Part shown: piece after piece, positions 47,955 to 55,867 of the stretch
Position numbering within the stretch: position 1 is the first letter of the stretch
How the letters are laid out: each line of letters opens with the position of its first letter
Assembly (NCBI GenBank): GCA_964030785.1
Contig: OZ034972.1
Span: 20,798,183 to 20,862,182, forward strand
Reading direction: 5' to 3'
DNA: 64,000 nucleotides
DNA from: Siderastrea siderea
Taxonomy: Eukaryota; Cnidaria; Anthozoa; Scleractinia; Rhizangiidae
Position numbers and translations under genes: made by a program
The notes under the pieces: generated by a model
Databases searched by the model: none
Told to the model about the DNA's origin: nothing
The model's input: only the letters and a program-made list of their open reading frames with translations

Positions 47955-48095
47955 GTAAAGTTTGTCAGTAAAGTTTGTCAGTAAAGTTTGTCAGTAAAGT
48001 TTGTCAGTAAAGTTTGTCAGTAAAGTTTGTCAGTAAAGTTTGTCAGTAAAGTTTGTCAGTAAAGTTTGTCAGTAAAGTTTGTCAGTAAAGTTTGT
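47955..48095. repeat. 13-bp tandem array, ~10.8 copies
   Basis: Pure copies of GTAAAGTTTGTCA lie 75 bp past the stop of the polymerase gene. Homogeneity implies recent expansion. Confidence 0.95.
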
Positions 48096-48169
48096 AGTGA
48101 ACAGAAAAGCAGACTGTGTTTGCGGAACTTGTATGGAGGCCGACACAGCTGTGGCGTGACGTCACATCT

Positions 48170-51100
48170 TCAGATTGCATAATGTCCGTAAGCTAAACTT
48201 TTGATTCCATTTTCTGATATATATCTTTTATCATCAAAACAGCTGAGTGATATTTTGTTGATTTCATAACTTCCTAGTTGATGTTTTACGCTTCTTATTG
48301 TTTTCATTCTGTGTTGCATTTGCTCATTTTTGAATAATACATTTTTATAATTTTCATGTTTGATGTTGTTCTTTATTATGTTCTTTTTGATTCCCTTGGC
48401 TGTTTTTACTACTTTATTGTCTTCTTTTGAATAACTATACATTTTTGATCGTAATCCTATGAATTCTTTTATTGGCATTCCAGCTGCCTCATCTTTGAAT
48501 TTACCAATTACTTTTTTATTTGTTTTATCGAAATACGGCGAGCTTTCAGGGTAGTCACTGTTGTCAAATCGATCTTTGTCTTTCCAAAAGTCTTGGTACA
48601 CATCTTCAGCTTCAATCTCATATGTCAGACTGTCTGTGTCAGTGAATAGCAGCTTTGCTTTGCTGCCATACTTCTGTTTTATGTAATTATAATGAAAATC
48701 ATACATCAATGTTTTGCTCAAATCGAGAATACACATTCCCACATATGCCGGCCTGTTGAGAGTTAGCGTTTCTTTGATTTTATGCACTGCTACCAGATTT
48801 TCATTGAATATTTTACTACTTACATAAGTTGGTTTAGAAGACATCTTCAATAGTTTCTTTTCATTAGTTACAAGTCTGACATCGACTCTCTTTCTTAAGT
48901 TCTCCATGGTTTTACCAAACACTGAGTTATTCATCAACTTGAAGAAGTCTTTTTCAAATGAATTTTTTGCTTGCGTTCGTTTTTGTGTGTTGAAATCAAT
49001 ATATTGCTTCAACCATGGTGACTGGTCAAATTCTAATACTCTATGAATTTTTTTCAATTTCAATCCAAGATCAAGATATAGCTGCAGGTTTCTGTAGTGC
49101 AGAACATATTTTTCTTTATTTGATAGTGTTGGGATTAGTTTATGTACTAGTCCTGTTGATATATTATACTTTGTGGCTATATTTTTGCAATAATCAGACA
49201 GCATATTTTTATTTACACAAACCTTCTCTGCAGCTAATGGGTAGTCATTATGAAGGTCATGCAACTCTTTGGGATATTCCAGATCAACTTCTAGTATTAT
49301 CCCTTTTTCACTGTTTTCTTTTCTTTTGTTTAATTCGCTGATTTGCTTTTCTGTCATCCATCTGAAACCGCCAGTGGGAAGATATTGACTCATAGCCCAA
49401 CCATATAAATTATTAGCATCCAAGTACATTATATATTTTGAGGGCGCCTTCTCATCGTATTTTTTCATGTACTTATTATTTGCTGAACCATATCTGTTGG
49501 CTATATAACTGATTCCTCCACGCATGCCTTTTTCAATGAATTGAAACATGTTTATGTCAGTCATTAGTTCTAATTTGATATTAGTCATCTTTAACATAGC
49601 ATCCCAAGACAAACCTGGTGATGTGAAATAGTGACATGGATCTAATTTGTAATACTTAATACATGTTCTTCGGAAGTTTTCAAATACATCAGCTGATAAA
49701 AGTATATCAGACTTCAGATATAAATCATGCTATTCACCCATTGTTTGTAACTTGAAAGTATTCCAAACATTTTTAGCATGAGTATAATCTTCATCTGAAA
49801 TATGTTCATCCATTAACATGCTGTAAAATTCTTCTTTGGTAGGTAATTCTGTTTTGTTGAATTTATCAAAACTGTCCATATAATCATAAGGATAAACTCC
49901 CTTGCGAGTCATAAGACTCAATTTTTCTTTTTCGAATCGTTCGCTTGTATACTTCAAAGCTTCTGCTGGCAAGTTGCTGACTAATTTATCCAAACTTGAG
50001 CTCATAAACTGGAAACTGTCAATAAATGTAAGATGATTACCAAGCATGAAAGCCATATACTTTTCCATATTATTTGGAATAGCATTGATGTTCATTTCTT
50101 TATCCTCTCCTTTCTTATTTTTGTATGTATGCTTTTTGATTATCTGACCTAATTGCTGCATTATGAAATGGCTATCATAACCTCTCAAATTATGGAATAT
50201 AACAGGAATTTTTATTTCTTCAGGCTTCATTTTTAGTTTCAAATTACAGTCTTGGTGTGCTGAGCCTCTGAATACACCTGTAATATGGCAATGATCTCTC
50301 ACACGGACGTCTTCTTCATTATATTTCTTATCACAAATGTGGCATCTCGTTGATTTTTTGAATTCCTGCTCATCCTCATTACTCATTTTCAATGGTTTAT
50401 TAAAATGTTTTTTCATTACTTTTTTACACCATTTTACTTCTTCTAAAATATTTTCCATGAATTTGTAAACAGCATTTTCACCTCTATATAGTTGTATTGG
50501 TTTGGTATATTTGTCGTCATAACAGCAGACAACCTTATATCCATATCCACAGTCGGTATGTTTTTGGTAAGCCTCAGTATATGATTTCTTACCTTCTTGT
50601 TGACATCCATGAATTTTCTCTGTGATAGCCTCGAAATCAGCATAAATAACAAATGGCACAGGTTGCTGTTTATGAAAGTTGTTGAATTTTAATATATTGT
50701 TATCTTTAGTTGGCATTTTAATTGCTTGCGTGCCATTAACTTGTATGCAAATATCTTTATGATTGCTCAATACCCTGTCAGAACTAAAACATTGCAGGCA
50801 GTGCATACAAAAGTGTTTTCTATGTTCATGTTTTGTTTGGTTATACATGAATTTGTTGAAATCTTTTATAAGAACATAATGATTGTTCTCATTTTCAGTT
50901 ATTAAAAGTAGTTCCATATGATCTTCATTCTTTTCTTTTGAAATATAGATGGGGTAAGGTTGTTTGTTTTCATAGCCGAATACATTTATATTGATGCTGT
51001 TTTGCTTCTCAATTTTGTTGTAATGTTTGATACAAACTGGGAATTCAATACCGGAGTAATTTAATTTTTCAATGTATTGTTTGTCAACCTTTTTTATTCT

Positions 51101-51910
51101 TTGAGGATATTTTTCTTGTGGATTTATATGTCTAATATGACACCATCGGAAGCATTCATTATCCTTATTTTTCATGTTTATTAAACCTTTAGCACTGTTT
51201 CGCAGTTCTTCAGGAAGTTGGATATATGAGGATCCCTTCATAGGCTCATATTTAGCAATGTTTAGGTAATGGTCATTAATTTCTTTTACAGTCCATCCCG
51301 ATCCTTCTGATATCCATTGAGCTATTTTGTTTATGATGTTTTCTGAAGAAATTTTTAATGATTCACTGATTCCCACTTGGTTGATTATTGTTTGACTTGC
51401 GCTATTGAAATATGCTGACTTTTCAATTATTACATCAGATGATATTTTTTCGAAAGTGACTTTCAATGTTTCAACGTATTTCAAGCCTTTCATTTCATTC
51501 AATAAAATAGATAATTGACGTTCTACACCTTTTCGTGTATTTTGCATTTGAATAAGAGGATCTTTATCATTTCTTAGATCGATTTCATAAGATTTTACAA
51601 AACCGTTTAAAGCTTTGTCGATTTGTTTAATTACGGTTCTAGGTGTAGGAACCGGTTTTCTTTTAACAGTTCTTTGTTTTGGGATTGGTTTGTAATTATC
51701 CCTGAACTGCATTGGTGGAAGAATAATGTTTTCTTCGTACCGTTTGACCATCTCTTTGACACTCTTACGAGGCGCAGGTACTGGTCTTCTTTGTAAAATG
51801 GGCGTGTTATTATCTTGCTTCATAAGCAATTTGATGAGTTGCGATTTGCTGAGTTTCTTCAAACTAGCTTTATCCATATTAATATTATTAGATTTTTTTT
51901 CTGATCTCAT
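48170..51910 (-). CDS. polB: Protein-primed family B DNA polymerase, interrupted by one in-frame TAG
   Basis: Replicative polymerase of the element. The 5' part (51910-49730, 726 residues) has a basic N-terminus, a C2H2-like finger (FCMHCLQCFSSDRVLSNH), exonuclease motifs ADFEA and NLRGYDSHF, and an HNH-like zinc cluster (CHICDKKY...RDHCHITG). The 3' part (to 48170) has palm motif A LDANNLYGWAM, motif B NSVFGKTMENLR and motif C FTDTDSLTYE. A single TAG at 49730-49732 separates them. The frame is otherwise open through the 39 following codons, with no shift. The next base after TAG is C, a context sometimes leaky, but a nonsense mutation is the simpler reading. Own promoter-like motif at 51919-51930. 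Confidence 0.93.
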
Positions 51911-51918
51911 TATAGATA

Positions 51919-51930
51919 CTATATCTATAG
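51919..51930 (-). promoter_or_regulatory. Replication-class promoter-like motif, polB
   Basis: CTATAGATATAG reads toward the ATG 8 nt away; variant of the ATATATAG motif shared with 52215, 52503 and 53450. Confidence 0.45.
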
Positions 51931-51962
51931 TGAAATATTTTTAAATAGTTTAGTGTGCGTTT

Positions 51963-52205
51963 TTAAATGGCTAATTTATAGGAGTCAACAAATCCCATAA
52001 GATCAAGTTGATAGCCTTTTAATTTGTTTATACGATCTGAACATTTATGGCATATTATACTTACTTCATAGTTAGAATACTCTCCAGTAATTAGTACATG
52101 TGTCGCCATTGAATGACAGTATTTACAAGTGATTGATCTAAATTTCTTATCTATTTCATTATTGATTAATGCTATTTTTTGTTCTAATTTTATGAATTTC
52201 AACAT
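51963..52205 (-). CDS. Small zinc-ribbon-like protein (80 aa)
   Basis: Two CxxC pairs, CKYC near residue 27 and CHKC near residue 53, could hold one zinc ion. An N-terminal charged helix precedes them. The family is not recognised. It lies between polB and the AT-hook protein with its own upstream ATATATAG motif. A DNA- or RNA-binding accessory role is a guess. Confidence 0.7.
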   Translation of the reverse strand: MLKFIKLEQKIALINNEIDKKFRSITCKYCHSMATHVLITGEYSNYEVSIICHKCSDRINKLKGYQLDLMGFVDSYKLAI

Positions 52206-52214
52206 ATAATATTA

Positions 52215-52223
52215 CTATATATT
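52215..52223 (-). promoter_or_regulatory. Replication-class promoter-like motif
   Basis: AATATATAG on the minus strand ends 9 nt before the ATG of the 80-aa zinc protein. Confidence 0.45.
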
Positions 52224-52295
52224 TTATTTTTTTAAATAATTATCAATGCGTTTGAATCAATTCAAGTGATCCAATTATGAATCCTTTGAACTATG

Positions 52296-52493
52296 TTATT
52301 TTTTAGAATTTTTTTGGTGCTTTTTTGTTTTCAAATGACAGGTTTTCCCAGCTAGTGTATAATTGCGACCTGTTTTACATATATCACAATACCATTCTAC
52401 ATTTAGCATGTATGTTGTTTTACGTTGTCTTCTCTCATCATCAGTGAATATTCTTGGTCTACCTCGACCTCTCTTTACATTTTGATTTTCCAT
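52296..52493 (-). CDS. AT-hook plus C2H2 zinc-finger protein (65 aa)
   Basis: Residues 8-14 read RGRGRPR, a canonical AT-hook that binds the minor groove of AT-rich DNA. A single finger follows (CDIC...HLKTKKH, C-x2-C then H-x5-H). The size and combination suggest a small DNA-binding regulator or packaging protein of the element. Start chosen at the ATG with the ATATATAG motif 9 nt upstream. Confidence 0.75.
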   Translation of the reverse strand: MENQNVKRGRGRPRIFTDDERRQRKTTYMLNVEWYCDICKTGRNYTLAGKTCHLKTKKHQKNSKK

Positions 52494-52502
52494 ATATATA
52501 AT

Positions 52503-52511
52503 CTATATATT
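52503..52511 (-). promoter_or_regulatory. Replication-class promoter-like motif
   Basis: AATATATAG on the minus strand, 9 nt before the AT-hook gene's ATG. Confidence 0.45.
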
Positions 52512-52521
52512 ATTTTTCTCT

Positions 52522-52944
52522 TTATAAGTGTTTGTGTATGAATTTCAAATGATTGCTTAATGTTTCTGTTGACTTGAATTTTCTGGAACAATTTTTGCAT
52601 TTGATTCTTACACCCTGGAAATAAAGTATGATTTCTTTAATGATTTCATCATAATCGTTGCTGACTAATATTTTGTAATTGTTGTTTTCATACTCTTGGA
52701 GCATCATCTTCTGTTCTTCTGAAAGCTTACCATTACCAGTTGGTGTTTTAAATTCGATTGCAAAAGCTGTGTACTTCAAATGCATATTTCCAATGAATAG
52801 ATCACAAGCTCCCTTCTGATAACCCATGTTGTATGATTTTATTCTCATGTTACCATTAATTTGGTTTTCACCTAATGTTGGGATTAGGATTGCTTTAGGA
52901 TAATTGTTTCTAATAAAGTTGACTACCTTTTTTATGTAAATCAT
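52522..52944 (-). CDS. VRR-NUC-like nuclease with C-terminal C2H2 finger
   Basis: The 140-residue ORF has a PD-(D/E)xK-type arrangement: GACDLFIG, then AIEFKTPTGNG (E-x-K) about 20 residues later, then KMMLQEYENN. This resembles VRR-NUC nucleases of phages and large viruses. The C-terminus has one finger (CKNC...HLKFIH). It overlaps the end of the BRO-N ORF by 35 nt in the +1 frame, has an ATG inside that overlap, and has no promoter-like motif of its own. Its first residues fit a direct continuation of the BRO-N protein, so the two may once have been, or may still be, one product. The overlap crosses an A6 run. Confidence 0.75.
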   Translation of the reverse strand: MIYIKKVVNFIRNNYPKAILIPTLGENQINGNMRIKSYNMGYQKGACDLFIGNMHLKYTAFAIEFKTPTGNGKLSEEQKMMLQEYENNNYKILVSNDYDEIIKEIILYFQGVRIKCKNCSRKFKSTETLSNHLKFIHKHL

Positions 52945-53434
52945 ATTCTGTGTTGATATTGAATGTCAGCATTTTGTATGGCCTGTTGTTGAATTCATAC
53001 TTACCGGTTTTTCTGATTGATGGTAAAACCTTTTTTGTTACCCAACGTTTGAATTCTTTCGCTTTATCCATTTTGGATCTCAATATTAGGCTGTATAGTC
53101 CGGATTCATTTATATAAATAGTGTTTCCGGTGTTCCATGTTAAAGGTAACGATTCGTTACCCCTGGATTTGAGCCTCTTAAGTGAACATTTATCTTCAGA
53201 ATCAACATGTTTGAAAATCGTGTTTCCGGTGTTCCCAGTCAGGGGGGACGATTCGTCCCCCCTGGATTTGAGCCTCTTAAGTGAACATTTATCTTCAGAA
53301 TCAACATGTTTGAAAATTGCTTTCTTGGTATCTTCATATCCCAAAATGTCGGCAACAGTTTTACCACGGAACCATATGTCATCATCCTTTTTGATAATAT
53401 TCAGTTTTTTTCCTTCATAAGTGAAAATTTCCAT
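52910..53434 (-). CDS. BRO-N domain protein with internal 33-residue duplication
   Basis: The N-terminus matches BRO-N domains of DNA viruses and phages: IWFRGKTVADILGYEDTKKA, and later INESGLYSLILRSKMDKAK with FKRWVTKKVLPSIRKTGKY. BRO proteins bind nucleic acid and are thought to regulate viral or host functions. A 99-bp tandem duplication (53121-53318) repeats IFKHVDSEDKCSLKRLKSRG within the domain. Each repeat contains a perfect hairpin (see findings). The ORF runs into the nuclease ORF with a +1 overlap. Confidence 0.88.
   Translation of the reverse strand: MEIFTYEGKKLNIIKKDDDIWFRGKTVADILGYEDTKKAIFKHVDSEDKCSLKRLKSRGDESSPLTGNTGNTIFKHVDSEDKCSLKRLKSRGNESLPLTWNTGNTIYINESGLYSLILRSKMDKAKEFKRWVTKKVLPSIRKTGKYEFNNRPYKMLTFNINTEYDLHKKGSQLY
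53121..53318 (-). repeat. 99-bp tandem duplication in the BRO-N gene with covarying hairpins
   Basis: Units 53121-53219 and 53220-53318 are near identical except at an inverted repeat: GGTAACGA/TCGTTACC at 53145-53161 and GGGGGGACGA/TCGTCCCCCC at 53242-53262. Differences in one arm are matched in the other. Confidence 0.85.
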
Positions 53435-53449
53435 ATGTATCTATTAATG

Positions 53450-53458
53450 CTATATATT
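53450..53458 (-). promoter_or_regulatory. Replication-class promoter-like motif, BRO-N gene
   Basis: AATATATAG on the minus strand, 15 nt before the ATG. Confidence 0.45.
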
Positions 53459-53579
53459 ATTTTCTGTTTAAATAAGATAGCCAGAAACAATTATATTTTT
53501 GGCTACCAAAAAGCAAATAAACAGTATATACTGTATCAATCGATATAATATATGTTAGATAATATTTGCTTAAATCATT

Positions 53580-54539
53580 TTATATATCCTTCAAGTCCTT
53601 GAACGGTATCCAACTGTTGAATTCATCACTATACCCCTTCCACTTAACCAAAGCTTGCTTCTTTTTATAATCCCTCCGAATGACTTTATCGATTCTGAAT
53701 ACCTCTTGTGTAGCTTTAAGCAATTCGGGTTCATAGAAACTCCCTTGAATGTCTTCATCTCTGAGATCCTTTAGTTTGTATGTGATTGGATTGGTGTATT
53801 GGATTTCATCAACTGTGAAAACTTCCTCAGACCAATTTGGTGTATAGTCCTTATCAAACACATTCCGTTTATACTTACTTATTCTAACCTTATCACCAAC
53901 TTTGAATTTCGGTTTCTGTTTTGATGTTTCCATATCACCATATAGATTAAAGTAGACAGTTCCTTCATTCTTCTTTTTACTGGCTTCCGTTGGTGTCATC
54001 TTCGTGCTTGAATGTTTTGTATTATTGTATTCTTTCACTAATTTTGGTAACATATCAAGATACTTTGTATTACCTTTAACAGTAAACTGTTTCCACATCT
54101 TGGACTTGATTGTTCGATTCCATCGTTCACAAACTGACGACTTTTCCTCATTCTCAGTTGAGTACAAGGTTATTTTATTCTTATCAAGTAGTTCCTTAAC
54201 ATGTTTGTTGTAATACTCTTTGCCTTTGTCTGTCCATAAATATTTCGGTTTTCTACCTTCTTTAAGGATTGTTTTAAAAGCATTCATAACGGTTTCACCC
54301 TTTTTATCTTTTAATGGGACGATCCAACCGTATTTAGAGAATACATCTAAAACCATAAGAAGATATCTGTAGCCAGCGTTCCATCGACTGAACTTTTGCA
54401 TCTCAACAATATCAGAGCACCATATCTCGTCAATGTGGTTTACAATAACACGCCGTCGAGTAAAATTTCGTTTTATGGGCTTATGAAGCTCATCAGCTAA
54501 TTTTTCTTGCCAGTTTTCTTCACTCGACGGCCTTTTACG
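53580..54539 (-). CDS. int: Retroviral-type integrase with C-terminal chromodomain
   Basis: Catalyses insertion of the element's ends. The DDE core has IDEIWCSDIVEM (first Asp), LWTDKGKEYY (second Asp) and VCERWNRTIKSK (Glu, 33 residues after the second Asp). The C-terminal ~45 residues form a chromodomain (VFRIDKVIRR, ALVKWKGYSDEFNSWIP), which may guide insertion to marked chromatin. The first ATG in this frame (54401) lies after the first catalytic Asp, so it cannot be the true start. The frame is open upstream to a TAA near 54584 with no ATG. It overlaps the PLA2 ORF in the -1 frame at an AAAAAAC heptamer (54539-54545). Expression by -1 frameshift is the best fit. Confidence 0.92.
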   Translation of the reverse strand, partial: RKRPSSEENWQEKLADELHKPIKRNFTRRRVIVNHIDEIWCSDIVEMQKFSRWNAGYRYLLMVLDVFSKYGWIVPLKDKKGETVMNAFKTILKEGRKPKYLWTDKGKEYYNKHVKELLDKNKITLYSTENEEKSSVCERWNRTIKSKMWKQFTVKGNTKYLDMLPKLVKEYNNTKHSSTKMTPTEASKKKNEGTVYFNLYGDMETSKQKPKFKVGDKVRISKYKRNVFDKDYTPNWSEEVFTVDEIQYTNPITYKLKDLRDEDIQGSFYEPELLKATQEVFRIDKVIRRDYKKKQALVKWKGYSDEFNSWIPFKDLKDI

Positions 54540-54545
54540 TTTTTT
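54452..54545 (-). promoter_or_regulatory. Putative -1 ribosomal frameshift signal, PLA2 to integrase
   Basis: In the zero frame the codons read acA AAA AAC (54545-54539). After a 7-nt spacer (GTAAAAG), GCCGTCGAGT (54531-54522) pairs perfectly with ACTCGACGGC (54461-54452). With wobble pairs the stem extends to 14 bp. The -1 frame is the integrase frame. Confidence 0.75.
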
Positions 54546-55177
54546 GTCCCAAGACCTAGTTTCTGCTTTGTGTTAATCAAGAACCGAGCTGTTTGTCCCC
54601 ATTTTGGCATTTCCCCATAAGGTATTTCATCTAATGACTTAACCATTTTCTTGTCACATTCACCCTTGTTTTTCCCCATGTCATAACAAATATCATGATA
54701 AGCTGCTATTTCATCCACTTTATTGAGAGGTTTTACATTCCATTTGGTCACCTTGCTAGTATTTTTATCGTACTGCAGCTGCTCTTCCAGCGGATTATAC
54801 GGACCTAAATATTTATACTTACCTGGAGTGAATCCAGCTCTTGGTCTTGGTAATTTACCAATTAGTATATGGATATCAACACCAGCACCATCCAAATCCT
54901 TCCTGTCAGTTTTATACTTTCTATTCGGTCTTATTTTGGTTGATAATTGATCAAGAGCTTGACTTCCGACATTTTGAATCATTGGATTCAACTTATCCAG
55001 AGCATAATCGATAGCCTTTTTCTGCAGTTTTGGGTTTCTCAAGGCTTCTGATCCATAATATCTTCCCATTTCAACTGCTTTCTTTCCGAGCCAAGGAATA
55101 CCATGGTGAATCAATAAATCAGTACCAGTTGATGCTACTGTATCTAGTATGCCCGCCCCTTTCGACGGGCTAACCCG
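54497..55177 (-). CDS. Parvovirus-type phospholipase A2 domain protein
   Basis: The domain has the calcium-loop-like YLGPYNPLEEQ and the catalytic AAYHDICYD (His-Asp), as in the VP1-unique PLA2 of parvoviruses and PLA2-like proteins of adintoviruses. Such enzymes cleave phospholipid to breach endosomal membranes during entry. An N-terminal helical region (HHGIPWLGKKAVEMGRYYG) precedes it, and a basic tail ends at 54497. No ATG lies at the 5' end of this frame. The frame is open back into the zinc-ribbon ORF, where it is -1 relative to it at GGGAAAC (55177-55183). The start coordinate given is that junction. Confidence 0.85.
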   Translation of the reverse strand, partial: RVSPSKGAGILDTVASTGTDLLIHHGIPWLGKKAVEMGRYYGSEALRNPKLQKKAIDYALDKLNPMIQNVGSQALDQLSTKIRPNRKYKTDRKDLDGAGVDIHILIGKLPRPRAGFTPGKYKYLGPYNPLEEQLQYDKNTSKVTKWNVKPLNKVDEIAAYHDICYDMGKNKGECDKKMVKSLDEIPYGEMPKWGQTARFLINTKQKLGLGTKNVKGRRVKKTGKKN

Positions 55178-55329
55178 TTTCCCGCCTGTTTGACGAATTT
55201 CGTCTTAGTGATTCCGCATTCAGAGCATTTGCATTTAAGCATAAGCCTCCCATTTTTAGCCTTTTCATATCGTTCACTCCCGGGTACACATTCTGTGACC
55301 CTTTTTTGTTTCACGCAATATGATCTCAT
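55144..55329 (-). CDS. Zinc-ribbon ORF (61 aa) upstream of PLA2
   Basis: The ORF starts MRSYCVKQKR and has cysteines spaced C...C and CKCSEC, giving a small zinc ribbon of the DUF5679-like type, as I recognise it. It has its own ATG with a TATCTAATC motif 9 nt upstream. If the -1 shift at 55177 is used, this becomes the N-terminus of the PLA2 protein; otherwise it terminates as a 61-residue protein. Confidence 0.75.
   Translation of the reverse strand: MRSYCVKQKRVTECVPGSERYEKAKNGRLMLKCKCSECGITKTKFVKQAGNGLARRKGRAY
55151..55183 (-). promoter_or_regulatory. Putative -1 ribosomal frameshift signal, zinc-ribbon ORF to PLA2
   Basis: Zero-frame codons gcG GGA AAC form a canonical X XXY YYZ heptamer (55183-55177). 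A 6-nt spacer (GGGTTA) leads to a 7-bp stem, GCCCGTC/GGCGGGC with loop GAAAGG (55170-55151). The -1 frame continues as the PLA2 ORF. Confidence 0.75.
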
Positions 55330-55338
55330 ATATAATAT

Positions 55339-55347
55339 GATTAGATA
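55339..55347 (-). promoter_or_regulatory. Virion-class promoter-like motif
   Basis: TATCTAATC on the minus strand, 9 nt before the zinc-ribbon ATG. It overlaps the protease stop codon. Confidence 0.45.
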
Positions 55348-55867
55348 TTTTTGAAATACCGTTCTAGAAACCTCTCATTCTTCATTGTATCATATATATC
55401 AAATACCTGAAGCAGATCAAAATATGATTTACCCTTATTCATCTCATTTAAAAAGTATAAACAGAAGTAACCACATGTTGTTGTCAGTAAATTTTGTATT
55501 TGATTGTTCTGATGAAGCAATGTTAAATTCTTTTTTCTCGCATGATTGACCATTTCTTGGAAGGGGGGCAAACCAAAGCTATCAAAGTAATTGATGACGT
55601 TATCTTTGACATATGTTGACACCCAATGACTCCCTGACATATAACTCGGTTCTAAGTTATAAATAAACAATGCTTGTTGATGATTATGTGGGACAGTTTC
55701 ATCTCGAGACAGAACATCTTTGATTGGGATATTCAGATATTTACACCATTTTATTAAATCATAATTGCTTAATGGGACATTCTTATGGAATTTCGGTTTT
55801 ACAATAGAATGTTTAGAAGAGGGACGTTTTTGAATGGTGAGTTCTTGCCCAATAGTAGACCCTCTCC
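55341..55867 (-). CDS. pro: Adenain-like cysteine protease (virion maturation)
   Basis: The catalytic residues are visible: SHWVSTY (His), YFDSFGLPPF (Asp), and LLTTTCGYFCLYFL (Cys, preceded by QNQIQN). This matches adenovirus-type Ulp1-fold proteases that process capsid proteins. The upstream part (PLSNYDLIKWCKYLNIPI, then DVLSRDETVPHN) is typical of Polinton proteases but has no in-frame ATG. The frame is open back to the A9 tract in the pX-like ORF, in the -1 frame relative to it. The 5' limit given is the end of that tract. An ATG near 55770 is in another frame. Confidence 0.9.

Noticed and set aside
47955..48095. Possible CRISPR-like array
   Set aside because: Units are contiguous 13-bp repeats with no spacers, in a eukaryotic context.
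49015..49341. Plus-strand ORF of 108 codons
   Set aside because: It is antisense to the polymerase palm region, with no motif or promoter-like element.
52910..52944. -1 frameshift at the BRO-N/nuclease overlap
   Set aside because: The nuclease is in the +1 frame, so the -1 model used for the other overlaps does not apply.
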